A DNA stretch of 64,000 nucleotides from Pyropia yezoensis. Its lineage: Eukaryota > Rhodophyta > Bangiophyceae > Bangiales > Bangiaceae. Shown here piece by piece: positions 38,446 to 48,508 of this stretch. The stretch is taken from NCBI GenBank assembly GCA_009829735.1, contig CM020618.1:43228878-43292877 (forward strand), given 5' to 3'. The position numbers and the translations under genes were made by a program. Every line of letters begins with the position of its first letter. Position 1 is the stretch's first letter. Under the pieces are notes generated by a model. The model had not been told where the DNA came from. It did no database searches and worked only from the letters and a program-made list of their open reading frames with translations.

Positions 38446-38848
38446 TTACTTGGCCGCCCGTGCTGCGGCGGCTTTGCCACCGCCGCGGTCACCCGTCTTC
38501 TTGGGCTTCCCCACGCCGCCCCGGCCGCCGCCCCCGCCGCCTTTGCCGCTTCCTCCGCCGCCAGCACCACCTCCCCCGTCGCCCCAGCCGTCGGTGGACG
38601 GCGTTTTAGTTTTCTTGCTCGGGGGGCGGATGGAGCTGTCCCCGCTCTGATAGGCGGCGATCTTGGCGGCGTTCTTGAGTCGGTACCCGTCTCGGAGACG
38701 CCGAAACTCTCGCATACCGGCGCCCCGGTGGAGGTTGACTGCCGGGATGTCTGCGCGCTCATACTCTCGCGCGAGAATAAGGTCAGCCTGCTTCGTTTCA
38801 AGGAAGTCGTATCGCTTGACGGCGATGCGGTGGAGCCGCTTGAGGTAG
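38446..38848 (-). pseudogene. 3' part of YR-element gag gene
   Basis: Encodes YLKRLHRIAVKRYDFLE, LILAREYERADIPAVN and a basic Gly-rich tail with KKPKKT-like Lys clusters, probably RNA-binding. Its 5' half lies at 48509-49165, on the other side of gypsy B, and the frames agree once one AGCAC copy is removed. Confidence 0.7.
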
Positions 38849-38853
38849 AGCAC

Positions 38854-39424
38854 TGTGGTATAAAACTCGATCCTCTCAGACACGTGTCTATATCCCTCGG
38901 GGGAAAGGGACAGGTAACATAGAAAGGGGAACTACGAGAATGGTATGCCTGTTGCCTCACGTGCCTGCTCGCAGAGCAAACAGATACGCACGGTAGTGCA
39001 CACGGGGAAGAGGAAAGCAAACGCGCAGTTGTCTTTTTCCTGAGGGCGCGGGCCAAGGGCGCCTCGCTGTCCCTCTTAACGTGCATCTGGGGGAGCCTCG
39101 GCACGTTGGCCAGGTAGCCCCCCCATAACCCCGAGTGGCCCCGACCCGAGTCTAACCTCGTCAGGTCGGGGGCCACTATCACTACTAATTCTATTCCCAC
39201 TCACTAATCTCACACTCAAATTTTCTCAAATCAAGTCCCTCACAAGTATGCAAAAACCCATCAGCAATCCCTCTCTCTCGTGTGGATAGCGTAGTCCACC
39301 GCATCCCAGTGCCGGGCACGGGCCACGGCCGCCAACCATCACCACACGGCGGGCGTGTTCCGGCACCTGGTGCCCTCTGGTTGTAGTCCCGGGTCGGCGC
39401 CAAGTCGGGGCCAGGGATGCTGCA
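38854..39424 (-). repeat. Left LTR (sense 3' LTR), gypsy B
   Basis: 571 bp. On the plus strand TATAAAA lies at 38859-38865, five bases from the edge, oriented to drive transcription toward the plus-strand gene. Confidence 0.92.
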
Positions 39425-39427
39425 TAG

Positions 39428-39437
39428 CTCCCTCCCT
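39428..39437 (-). promoter_or_regulatory. Polypurine tract, gypsy B
   Basis: Sense strand AGGGAGGGAG three bases before the 3' LTR. Confidence 0.7.
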
Positions 39438-39608
39438 AGTCCGGCACGTCCTCGGGCCGAACCAGGTGCCACCGTGCACAGCCTCGAGCACGTCCACACC
39501 GGTGCCGAGGTCGAGCGTCTTCACCCTGGTCACGATCACCTGCTCCGGTTCTCTGCCCCCCTTCTGTCCTTCACCTTGGCCCTCTCGTTCCCCCGGAGTC
39601 TGGACGTC

Positions 39609-41726
39609 ATGTCCAGTTCCGAGATCCAAGCTGGGCCCGTGGTTCCGGCGGCGAGTGTTGCGGAGGAGAACTCGGGTAGTCGCGCCCCTCTCCTGCCTCC
39701 GGTTCCTCGGGTGTCGATGTCGGCGCCGGTCGCCACGGCGGGGACGGATCGGGTTCCCCCGGCTTCTGTGATGCACCCGGTCGAGACCCCCCCGGTGGGT
39801 CTCCCGGAGATGCTTCTTGGGCAGGACCCACTGGCGGGCCGGCGCTACTCCACGGTGGTCGGCAACGCCGGCGCGGCCCAGTGCCAGCAGGATTGCTTGG
39901 ACCTCTGGCGCAAGGAACTCCAGCGCGGGGTCCTGACCGAGATGGATAAGGCTCGTCTTCACACGGCGGACCAGATGCGCCTGGCACAAGACCGCTCCCA
40001 GAGCTTCTCGGGTTCCTCTTGGGTTGCTCGTCTGGAGGATCTCCCCTTCGCGCTGGTGCTGGATCTACCCTTGACCGAGCGTCGCGTGTCCGCGTCCGTT
40101 CTCCGGTGGCCGGAGGAGGAAGGGTACGTCCACCGGGCGCTCAAGGTCTGGGACGAGGCGCTCAAGGGGTCGGGGAGCCTGAACTGCGACCCCCGTCCGA
40201 ACATGGTTGCTCTGGAGCCGCCTTTCTCGACCCGGAAGTACTCCAAGTTGTCACCGGCACGGGAGCAAGGCGAGCGACGCGGCCGTCAGCGTGACTTCCT
40301 CGTGAGCTGCAACCATCAGGAGTTCTGGAAGCTGGATAAGGCTAACCGGGCGGCGTACTACCCCAAGGTCATCCCGCAGCAGCAGGAAGTCGAGATCCCG
40401 GTCGGGTTTGCTCCTTCCAGCATCCCCTTCACCTGGTACTTCTTGGACGCCTTGACTCAGGCGTCGATCAAGGGCTTCTTCCACTCGATCCCGTACATGA
40501 TGTACACGTCCGAGATGACAGTCTTGGCGGCCAACCACTGGCTTCACGAGGTCTTGGTGACCAACCGGCTTTGGTTTCTCCCTGACCTCCTGATGGTCTG
40601 GATTGTCGACAAGTTGACCGTCGACTTCCTGTGCAGCCAGGACGAAGAGTACAAGGGGCTCTTCCAGGCGATGATTGACTTCCGGCGTCTGGTGCCGGTG
40701 CATGACCGGAACTTCTTGAACGCGATTGCCGACCAGAACCGCCCGCGTCGGGATGGCTTCGGTTGGGCGCAGGTGGTCTACCAGTCTTCTCCGGCCAAGG
40801 TGCAGCTGGCGACGCCGCTTCCGGCGTGGCCGCAGCTAGGTAGCTTTCCTGCCCCGGCCGCCCTTGATCTCCTGCCGACTGGGCCGCCTGTGCAAGAGTC
40901 GGGATGGGCCGCGGCGGTCGGTCGGGCGTCTGCGGCGGCTCCGCTTCCTCCTGTTGCACCTGTCGCCCCGGTGGCCTCGCCTGAACCGTCGCCGGAGCGT
41001 TCACGCCCTGTTCCGGCTGTGCCGGTACTTCAAGCTCCTCCGGCACCGCGCCTGTCTGCGGCGAGTCTGGGGGTGACCGTGCGGTCGCCTACCACTCCGG
41101 CCGCTCCGCCTCGGATGCCTTCTTCCAACGCCGGCGGCGCTGTGCCTCCGCTGGAGTTGGGTACTCCGGTTTCGGGGGCCGTTGTGGACCGTCCGGTGGT
41201 GTCATCCTCGGGGTGGTTCGAGATTCCGGCGCCGACTCTGCGCCTTACCCGCTTCCGGGTGCCTGACTGGTACCTGATCCAAGGTGGTCCAACATGCGAC
41301 CAGTACGACGTCGGTATGATTGAAGACCAGCTGGGTCGTCTTCCGGTGCAGGTTGAGGGCGTCGGGTCTTCCCTGGTGCTGGGCACTTACGCCAGCGTCT
41401 TGAACAACGTGGTTGACCGGGTGTTGGCTTGCGCGGACAGCGGCCAGATGTCGAACAGCCCGGTGGTTGGCGAACTTCTGGCGACCTTGACGCGGCATGG
41501 CTTGGCCCAGCAGTGGTCAGAAACCTTCACTGGCTTCCAGGGGCGCCGACGGGCATATCTGGATGAGCGGGAGCCCCCGGCAACTACCTGTACTACTCCT
41601 ATGGCGTCATACCGGGATGCACCGCGTCCACCGCACTACGTCATCCCGTCTTCCTCCGGTTCCCGTCGTGCCGCGGAGGCAGCGCTGGAGGACACTCCCG
41701 CGGCTCAGCGTCCGCGCCGGGAGTAG
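39609..41726 (+). CDS. Antisense accessory protein of gypsy B (aORF-B)
   Basis: 705 aa, intact, opposite strand to gag-pol, ATG at 39609, stop 145 nt before the pol stop. Pro/Ser-rich N-terminus; folded region ~75-370 including AAYYPKVIPQQQEVEIPVGF (248-267), TSEMTVLAANHWLHEVL (300-316) and WFLPDLLMVWIVDKL; long Pro/Ala-rich linker; second folded region ~585-660 (FRVPDWYLIQGG, YDVGMIEDQLGRLPVQ). The YYPK..VE[VI]P.GF and LA..WL.EV[LM] blocks match aORF-A in the same order. It lacks the Arg/Ser-rich tail of aORF-A. No known enzyme or envelope feature. Its presence in a second, diverged family indicates selection; function unknown. Confidence 0.75.
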   Translation: MSSSEIQAGPVVPAASVAEENSGSRAPLLPPVPRVSMSAPVATAGTDRVPPASVMHPVETPPVGLPEMLLGQDPLAGRRYSTVVGNAGAAQCQQDCLDLWRKELQRGVLTEMDKARLHTADQMRLAQDRSQSFSGSSWVARLEDLPFALVLDLPLTERRVSASVLRWPEEEGYVHRALKVWDEALKGSGSLNCDPRPNMVALEPPFSTRKYSKLSPAREQGERRGRQRDFLVSCNHQEFWKLDKANRAAYYPKVIPQQQEVEIPVGFAPSSIPFTWYFLDALTQASIKGFFHSIPYMMYTSEMTVLAANHWLHEVLVTNRLWFLPDLLMVWIVDKLTVDFLCSQDEEYKGLFQAMIDFRRLVPVHDRNFLNAIADQNRPRRDGFGWAQVVYQSSPAKVQLATPLPAWPQLGSFPAPAALDLLPTGPPVQESGWAAAVGRASAAAPLPPVAPVAPVASPEPSPERSRPVPAVPVLQAPPAPRLSAASLGVTVRSPTTPAAPPRMPSSNAGGAVPPLELGTPVSGAVVDRPVVSSSGWFEIPAPTLRLTRFRVPDWYLIQGGPTCDQYDVGMIEDQLGRLPVQVEGVGSSLVLGTYASVLNNVVDRVLACADSGQMSNSPVVGELLATLTRHGLAQQWSETFTGFQGRRRAYLDEREPPATTCTTPMASYRDAPRPPHYVIPSSSGSRRAAEAALEDTPAAQRPRRE

Positions 41727-41871
41727 TAGTTGGAGGCAAGGAGGGTGAGGGTCTTGGGAGAAGCGAGGAGGGAAGAGGCGGAGAGAAGGGTTGCCCGAGC
41801 GGGTGCTTGTTTTCCTTGATTGTTCCATGCTTGTATTGCGTGTTCTCCTTGATATACCCGTTCCCTTCTTC

Positions 41872-44800
41872 TCAATCCTCTTGTTCCGCATCCGTTGCGG
41901 ATGAACTCGGCTCGTCCCGAGGGTCTTGGTTGGCCCCATCCTCTTGGTCCTCCTCCGAGTCCGACTCCAGAATCTTGCCGGCTCTGGCCACTGGAGTGCC
42001 CTCTATCCCGTTCCGTCGCGTGTAGGCACAGACATCCGCGATGGGTAGCCGGTTTGGGGGTTCCCAGGTATCATCTGCCGGGTTAAAACCGAACCAGCGT
42101 ACTCGCAGGTACAGGCGTCCGTCTCTCCAGGCATGGTCCACAAACTTGACGTAGACATATTCCCGACCTTCTTCTTGGGATAGCCAGGGTACTGCGGCCC
42201 GCTTGCGCCGGGTCAAGTCCCGTTGGCTTGGCGGTGGAGCTCGGGTGACATGGTCGCTGCTCACGCGGTACGGGGAGCCATCCACGTCTAGAAGAAAGGT
42301 CCAACCGTCCGTATTCAGGATCTCATAAGGTCCATCCGTCTTCGAGTCCAGCTTCCCCCGGGTCTTGCTATGGTTGTCCACAAAAACCCAGTCGCCACCA
42401 CCCAGTTCCTTGTTCTTTTCCCGAACGCCCTTGTCATAGCCCCGCTTGTATCGCTCCTGGGTCTTCGAGATTGACTCCTTGACTCTTGGGAGCAGGAGCT
42501 TCAGTTGTTCCAGGAACTCATCCTTTGCCTTGGGACCTGACTTCAGTGCAGGCTGGAGACCGTCTGGTACTCTTTCCAGGGAGAAGTTGGTCAGCCGCCT
42601 TGGGGTGACAAAGTCGAGTGGAGCGACCCCCGTTGTCCGGTGAACTCGGGAGTTGTAGGCTAGAGTGAGGACAGCCAGGAGCTCGTCCCATTCTTCTTGG
42701 TGCTCCTCCACGTAGTGCCGTAGCATGTCTACTAGGGTCCGGTTGAATCGTTCCACCTGGCCGTTCGTTTGAGGGTGGTACGTCGTAGTGTACAAGTTCT
42801 TGATGCCCATCAGGTCACAGACTCCTTGGAAGAACAGGGATGCAAACTGGGGACCGTTGTCGGTTAAGACGGAGTCTGGAGGGCCATAGGCAGCTATCCA
42901 GTACTCGCAGAAGGCTGACGTGACATCCAGAGCCGTGATGGTCCTCAGCGGGATTGCTCGAGTGAACTTGGAGAACCGGTCACATATGATGAGCAGGTAT
43001 ATGTTGCCACTGGATGTTTCAGGTAGGGGCCCCAGGATGTCCATGCTTAAGCTTGCAAAGGGCTCCGCCGCCGGGAATAGGCGTAGCTTAGAAGTCTTCT
43101 TCCTCTGGGACAACCGGTTCCTTGCACACGAAACACAAGCCTCCAGGTACTTATGGACGTCACTGGCCATGGTTTCCCAGTAATAGTGTCGTCTCATGGA
43201 AGCATACATCCGATTGATACCAGGATGTCCGGCCTGGGGAGACGAGTGCTCCAGGCGTAGGATGTCAGCTCGTAGGCCCCGGGGTACGTAGACTTGAGTG
43301 GCCCCATCGAAGGGTGACACCCGTACTAGGAGTCCGTCCGTAGACTCGGAGAAACGACTGTTCCGGTTCAGGTCCATTTGGTGGCAAAGCTCCAAGCATT
43401 GAGGATCCGTCAGTTGTGCCTCCAGCATCCGGTGAATGGTCACCGGTTGATGAGCTTCACGTGTCTCATACAGGGGAGCGTGCCAGCCACGTCCGACATT
43501 CGGGAGGATGAAGCAAGGTATTTCCTCCGGGATAGGACCGGTATCGGCTGCAGGAGTCTCCAGCCGGGACATGGTGTCGGCGCAGTGCTGCTCCCTCCCT
43601 GCTCTGGTGCACACCTTGTACTTGAACTCCGAAAGGCGTAGGCGCCACCTGGCGACCCTTCCTTGACTGCTGTCCATACATAGCAGCCACCTTAGGTTGG
43701 CGTGGTCCGTCCGGATGAGGAACTCTTGTCCTTCAAGATATGGCCGTAACAGGAAGCAAGCCCAGACGACTGCCAAGCACTCGCGCTCGGTCGTGGAATA
43801 GTTCTTCTCAGCTGGAGTCAAGACGCGACTGTAGTAGCCTATCGGGAGAAAGTGCCCGTCAGGTTGCTGCTGGAGTAGTGAGCACCCCACCTGGACGCCA
43901 CAGGCATCCGTCTCCAGAACAAACTGGCCCTCCCGCTTGGGTAACGCCAGTACTGGAGTGGTGGTCAGGCGCTTCTTGAGCTCTTCGAAGGCCGCGGTCT
44001 GCTTCTCGTCGAACACCGGGAGTTGTGCGGGAAGCTTCTTGCTGGTGAGCTTGGTCAGTGGCCGGGCAATCAGAGCATAGTCCCGTACGAACCGGCGATA
44101 GACGTTGCACATACCCAGGAAGCTCTTGAGTTCCGTCTGGTTTTTGGGTTGCCGTGCATGCCGGAGGGCCTTGATGTTCTTCTCATTGACTCGGAGCTCC
44201 CCCGGACTCAGCACATGCCCCAGATACTCCACCTCAGTCTCAAACAGGTGGCACTTCTCGGCCTTGAGGGTAACTCCAGCCTTGGACAGGAGGGCCAGGA
44301 CCTCCCGAAGGTGCTCCAGGTGTTCCGCTGGGGTCTTGGAGAAAACGATAATGTCATCCAGGTAGACCAAACATGTTCTCCACCTTAGCCCGGACAGGAT
44401 GATGTCGATGGCTCTTTGGAAGGTCGCCGGAGCATTGGTGAGACCAAAAGGAAGACGCTTGCACCGGAATAGTCCCAGGTGGCACGTGAAGGTGGTCTTG
44501 TCCTTGTCCTCGTCAGCCAGAGGGATCTGCCAGTACCCGGCATTACAATCCAGCGTCGAGAAGAGGGTGGCATCACCAAGAAAGTCGAGGCAATCATCCA
44601 TCCGGGGTATCGGGTATACGTCCTTGACTGTCATCTCGTTCAGGCGCCGGTAGTCAACGCAGAAACGGAAGTGACCGCCGGTTTTCGGGACGACTACCAC
44701 CGGGAAAGCCCACTCGCCATCAGACGGCTCGATAACATCCATCTTGAGCATCTTGTTAACCTGCTTCTCAATCTCATCCCGGCGATGAGGTCCGGCCCGA

Positions 44801-45972
44801 TATGGTTGCATGTGCACTGGCTTAGCTTCCGGCTTGAGTTGAATCCGGTGTAGAGTGGCGTCCATCTTGCCCAGCTCTCCCGACCACAGGTGCCGATATT
44901 CCTGGAGAAGCTTCTCCAGTGCCTCCTTCAAGTCGGGAGGGACATTTTCTTGCTTGACCTTCGGCATCCCGGGTGGTGCTTGTTCGGGTTTCGGAGTAGC
45001 GCTGCCAGCCTGCTCTTGTTTCGGAGGTACGTCTAAGGCCGTCAAGTTGGATGCCAGTTCTTGTTGCAGGTTCAGGAGGTCTTCCTTGCTCATAGCACGG
45101 GCGGATCCCCGGTAAGGCTCTGCTGTACCAACTCGGGTGCCCTTGGCGAGGGTTATTGGCTTCCGGCTCACGTTGACGATTAGCACCGGGAACGGGGTGT
45201 GCCTTTCTACCTTCTTGTGATGTCCGTGGGCCAAGTATAACCGGTGTTTCGCCAGAAATTCCTTACGTCCGTAGATCAGGCATTGACCTGCAATCCGGGT
45301 CGTTACTTGAACCTTGGTCTCCGAGCGAGGAGGTAGGAGCACCGGTTTGAAGAGAGTCAAGGTAGAGGGTGGGATGCGTTCCCTCTTGCTCTTGGCTACA
45401 CGAACCTTGGCGTCCAGATGCTCCAATACCGGTGACACAAACCCATGGTTGAACTGGACCTTCCCTTCTCCGGGTAGGATGCTCTTGACATGCTGCTTCT
45501 GGAAGTCCCAGCCTAGGATGAGGGGGACTGATAGGGTCTTGACTACTAGAAAGGGAAAAAGCATTGGTTCATTGTTGACATAGATGGCGACAGGAAGACG
45601 GCCAAGCGGTCGTAGGGTTTGACCCGAAGCGTCGACGATATGGGTCCGGGTAGGCGCTCTCCAGGCATGTCGACGCCAGCCCGGAGGTAACAGGTTCTCA
45701 TTGATGACGCTTGGTCCGGCTCCCGTGTCAACCACTGGCGTAACAGCTTGGGGGAGGCTATCCCCCACACGCATACGAGCATTAATCTTGAGGTGTTCTT
45801 TACGCAGGACGAGCAATGTCCCCTTGAACAAACAGGGTGTCCAGGCGGCTACCGGTTGAGCGGGTAACTGCCGTCCTTTCTCCAGGCACGCAAGGGGAGA
45901 ACAGGTAGAAGTACCCTGCCGTCGGAGATTCGGGAAGACACTTGGGGAGAGCGCCTGCCCTACTCGTTTCCC
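41872..45972 (-). CDS. pol: Pol polyprotein, gypsy B (PR-RT-RNaseH-INT-chromodomain)
   Basis: Open from the slippery site at 45972 through the stop at 41872. The part from 45831 down is 1319 codons and has no ATG before its residue 20, consistent with expression only as a Gag-Pol frameshift product. Numbered from 45831: protease DTGAGPS ~35, LILGWDF ~105; RT YLDD 490-493; RNase H ~630-760 (VLETDACGVQVGC); integrase zinc finger LEHSSPQAGHPGINRM..CVSCARN; DDE core MDILGPLP, LTDNGPQFAS, NGQVERFNRT; chromodomain LRVRWFGFNPADDTWEPP. All catalytic residues present. Confidence 0.93.
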   Translation of the reverse strand, partial: GKRVGQALSPSVFPNLRRQGTSTCSPLACLEKGRQLPAQPVAAWTPCLFKGTLLVLRKEHLKINARMRVGDSLPQAVTPVVDTGAGPSVINENLLPPGWRRHAWRAPTRTHIVDASGQTLRPLGRLPVAIYVNNEPMLFPFLVVKTLSVPLILGWDFQKQHVKSILPGEGKVQFNHGFVSPVLEHLDAKVRVAKSKRERIPPSTLTLFKPVLLPPRSETKVQVTTRIAGQCLIYGRKEFLAKHRLYLAHGHHKKVERHTPFPVLIVNVSRKPITLAKGTRVGTAEPYRGSARAMSKEDLLNLQQELASNLTALDVPPKQEQAGSATPKPEQAPPGMPKVKQENVPPDLKEALEKLLQEYRHLWSGELGKMDATLHRIQLKPEAKPVHMQPYRAGPHRRDEIEKQVNKMLKMDVIEPSDGEWAFPVVVVPKTGGHFRFCVDYRRLNEMTVKDVYPIPRMDDCLDFLGDATLFSTLDCNAGYWQIPLADEDKDKTTFTCHLGLFRCKRLPFGLTNAPATFQRAIDIILSGLRWRTCLVYLDDIIVFSKTPAEHLEHLREVLALLSKAGVTLKAEKCHLFETEVEYLGHVLSPGELRVNEKNIKALRHARQPKNQTELKSFLGMCNVYRRFVRDYALIARPLTKLTSKKLPAQLPVFDEKQTAAFEELKKRLTTTPVLALPKREGQFVLETDACGVQVGCSLLQQQPDGHFLPIGYYSRVLTPAEKNYSTTERECLAVVWACFLLRPYLEGQEFLIRTDHANLRWLLCMDSSQGRVARWRLRLSEFKYKVCTRAGREQHCADTMSRLETPAADTGPIPEEIPCFILPNVGRGWHAPLYETREAHQPVTIHRMLEAQLTDPQCLELCHQMDLNRNSRFSESTDGLLVRVSPFDGATQVYVPRGLRADILRLEHSSPQAGHPGINRMYASMRRHYYWETMASDVHKYLEACVSCARNRLSQRKKTSKLRLFPAAEPFASLSMDILGPLPETSSGNIYLLIICDRFSKFTRAIPLRTITALDVTSAFCEYWIAAYGPPDSVLTDNGPQFASLFFQGVCDLMGIKNLYTTTYHPQTNGQVERFNRTLVDMLRHYVEEHQEEWDELLAVLTLAYNSRVHRTTGVAPLDFVTPRRLTNFSLERVPDGLQPALKSGPKAKDEFLEQLKLLLPRVKESISKTQERYKRGYDKGVREKNKELGGGDWVFVDNHSKTRGKLDSKTDGPYEILNTDGWTFLLDVDGSPYRVSSDHVTRAPPPSQRDLTRRKRAAVPWLSQEEGREYVYVKFVDHAWRDGRLYLRVRWFGFNPADDTWEPPNRLPIADVCAYTRRNGIEGTPVARAGKILESDSEEDQEDGANQDPRDEPSSSATDAEQED

Positions 45973-47720
45973 GGGTCCGAGGAGTCCTTAGAGGTTTCGG
46001 TCTCCAGGTCAAAGTCCGTAGGAGCTTCTCTTGCCAGAGCCTCCGTGATGCTCTGTAAGGTTGCCACTCGGATTGCGTGTACCTGTGCCTGGTCCATCTT
46101 GGAGGGTGCTCGCCGGTCAGCCCAGTTGACCGCCTTTGCAAACACCAGTCCTTGACGCTTGAGTTTCTCCTGGAGGTCCTTGGGAATGGTCGGGCACTGG
46201 TAGGACATGTGATCCTCCTTCTGGCACAGCCAACAAGACCGGAACCGCTGGTTCTTGACTTGCTTGGGGGCGACCAGGGATGGTTGCTCCTTGGAAACGA
46301 AGCCGCCCCACTTGTCCCCTGACCCCATGGGTGAGGCCTCGCCAACTGCGAGTACCGGTACAGGGCTATCACCTCCCTTATACTTGTCGGGTCCGGGTCG
46401 AACTCGCGAAAACGGCTTGGGAGTTGATACCATGGGAGCTTGGAGGGCCCTGGCTTGCCGGTACTTGCCCTGGGTGTAGGCCATCAACTGCTGGAAGGTA
46501 TGTTCTTGATGTTCCTGGTTGTAGTTCTCCGCATCCACTTGAAGATATTCAGGAAGCCCTTCCGAGAAGATCATCTTGAGCCTGTCCTCAAGGTAAACGT
46601 TGCCACAAGCATCGCTCATCTCCCGGACACGACGGGCGAACGCCTCTGGAGTCTCTTGTCTTTCCATGGTTGCCCGGTTCAGCCTGCCGACTGCTTTACG
46701 CAGAGAGTCCGCGTCAGCGTAGTTGGACAGGAGCCAGTTGACCGCCTCCGGATAACTCGCGACGGTACGTCCGACAATGTGTCCGGCAGAGTCTGGTAGA
46801 ACCTGTGCAAACCGCTGTTCCGCTTCTCCGGTCATGAAGTTAACCAGGAGGTAGAGAGCCTTGCCCTCGGACACATCGCTGTCATTGCATGCCTTGACAA
46901 ACCGGCGCAGGAAGGCAAAGATAAGCGCCGGTCTCTTCCCGGACAACTTAGGATGTCCCCCGAAGCTCGGCTGCATTCGCCGGTTCAGGGACGCCATCTT
47001 CTTGGCCATCTTCCGGGTGTAACCTTGGTCTTGATTCTCCAGCCGGTAGTTACCCCAATACGTGACCTTGTTCAGGGTGGCATCTCCCACTTGGTGGGCA
47101 GGGAAGTCAAACTCGACTAGCCTGCGCCGGGTGGGACCGGGAGATGCATCCCAATCATATCCCTCCTCAGAGCAGGAGGAACTGGTCTCGCTGGTGCTAG
47201 AGCGACGGCGATGACGCCGACGCCTTCGGCTGCTCCGGTTACCGGTCTTGGAGCTCCCCGCCCCATAGGATGCAAGGGGAGGAAAAGCTTGGCCGGTCCC
47301 GGGAGTCGAGGTCTCAGGGAGACCCGTAGAACCAGTCACAACGGTGCCTCTGGCATCGCTAGTGCCCACAGGAAGAGGTGTATACACCCAACTGCCATGT
47401 GTGGGTCCAGGAGTAAACACACCAGGGGCTATCCCTGGAGGTTGAGGAGTAGAACCGACAGGAGGGAGACGTCTGCTGCGAGCGGACTCAAACGCCGTTG
47501 ACCCCGGGGTGGCTCCCACAGGAGGAACAGCCGGAGGAACGGGAGCAGGTGGTGCTTGGCCGCCTGTGGACTCCAGTCCGCTACCGGATGTCACACCCAG
47601 GTCTGCTTCACCCGTAGGGAGAACGCCGGGTTGGGCACCGTCCCCCGCGGTGACCAGGGATGCGTCAAGGGACGCGGGGTCTACCCCTTCGGGCACCGTC
47701 GTGCCAGGGAGGGTAGCCAT
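45960..47720 (-). CDS. gag: Gag protein, gypsy B
   Basis: 586 aa from the ATG at 47720. Pro/Gly-rich N-terminus, a basic patch RSSRRRRRHRRRS, Gag fold with ALIFAFLRRFVKACNDSDV, SYPEAVNWLLSNYADADSL and RQETPEAFARRVREM, and one CCHC knuckle SCWLCQKEDHMSYQCP. Order and end (GNE before the stop) parallel gag of family A. Confidence 0.9.
   Translation of the reverse strand: MATLPGTTVPEGVDPASLDASLVTAGDGAQPGVLPTGEADLGVTSGSGLESTGGQAPPAPVPPAVPPVGATPGSTAFESARSRRLPPVGSTPQPPGIAPGVFTPGPTHGSWVYTPLPVGTSDARGTVVTGSTGLPETSTPGTGQAFPPLASYGAGSSKTGNRSSRRRRRHRRRSSTSETSSSCSEEGYDWDASPGPTRRRLVEFDFPAHQVGDATLNKVTYWGNYRLENQDQGYTRKMAKKMASLNRRMQPSFGGHPKLSGKRPALIFAFLRRFVKACNDSDVSEGKALYLLVNFMTGEAEQRFAQVLPDSAGHIVGRTVASYPEAVNWLLSNYADADSLRKAVGRLNRATMERQETPEAFARRVREMSDACGNVYLEDRLKMIFSEGLPEYLQVDAENYNQEHQEHTFQQLMAYTQGKYRQARALQAPMVSTPKPFSRVRPGPDKYKGGDSPVPVLAVGEASPMGSGDKWGGFVSKEQPSLVAPKQVKNQRFRSCWLCQKEDHMSYQCPTIPKDLQEKLKRQGLVFAKAVNWADRRAPSKMDQAQVHAIRVATLQSITEALAREAPTDFDLETETSKDSSDPGNE
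45966..45972 (-). promoter_or_regulatory. -1 frameshift slippery site, gypsy B
   Basis: G GGA AAC in the gag frame, then GAG and TAG. A -1 slip enters the pol frame, which is open from here. The heptamer and its distance to the stop are identical to family A. I do not see an equally strong downstream stem. Confidence 0.7.
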
Positions 47721-47910
47721 GTTGGTCTCTTGACAGCCACAGTCCAGTTGCCTGCGTGTCCAAAGATCGCCAGACCACAAGAGAGGGGTTGGAGAGCCAG
47801 GAATGGGATTCCCGTGAACGGGTGCAAATAATTCCCAAACCACAGAAAAAGACAGAACAGGAACAACCCAACCGCTGCTCCCAAATGTCACTTCTCAAAC
47901 ACTCCAATCA

Positions 47911-47928
47911 TCCCCTGCTGCTCCACCA
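47911..47928 (-). promoter_or_regulatory. Primer binding site, gypsy B
   Basis: Same 18 bases as in family A, four bases from the 5' LTR on the sense strand; implies the same tRNA primer. Confidence 0.75.
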
Positions 47929-47932
47929 AATA

Positions 47933-48503
47933 TGTGGTATAAAACTCGATCCTCTCAGACACGTGTCTATATCCCTCGGGGGAAAGGGACAGGTAACATA
48001 GAAAGGGGAACTACGAGAATGGTATGCCTGTTGCCTCACGTGCCTGCTCGCAGAGCAAACAGATACGCACGGTAGTGCACACGGGGAAGAGGAAAGCAAA
48101 CGCGCAGTTGTCTTTTTCCTGAGGGCGCGGGCCAAGGGCGCCTCGCTGTCCCTCTTAACGTGCATCTGGGGGAGCCTCGGCACGTTGGCCAGGTAGCCCC
48201 CCCATAACCCCGAGTGGCCCCGACCCGAGTCTAACCTCGTCAGGTCGGGGGCCACTATCACTACTAATTCTATTCCCACTCACTAATCTCACACTCAAAT
48301 TTTCTCAAATCAAGTCCCTCACAAGTATGCAAAAACCCATCAGCAATCCCTCTCTCTCGTGTGGATAGCGTAGTCCACCGCATCCCAGTGCCGGGCACGG
48401 GCCACGGCCGCCAACCATCACCACACGGCGGGCGTGTTCTGGCACCTGGTGCCCTCTGGTTGTAGTCCCGGGTCGGCGCCAAGTCGGGGCCAGGGATGCT
48501 ACA
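47933..48503 (-). repeat. Right LTR (sense 5' LTR), gypsy B
   Basis: 571 bp, followed by the target duplication AGCAC. Confidence 0.92.
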
Positions 48504-48508
48504 AGCAC

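Larger units (their letters stand above)
38854..48503 (-). mobile_element. Ty3/gypsy chromovirus-type LTR retrotransposon, family B
   Basis: 9650 bp, 571-bp LTRs, target duplication AGCAC at 38849-38853 and 48504-48508. Gag-pol on the minus strand, accessory gene on the plus strand, like family A, but LTRs and proteins are clearly diverged. The two LTRs differ at two positions seen by eye (near 39358/48438 and in the last bases), so it is young. It splits the gag gene of the YR retrotransposon. All reading frames are intact. Confidence 0.95.
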
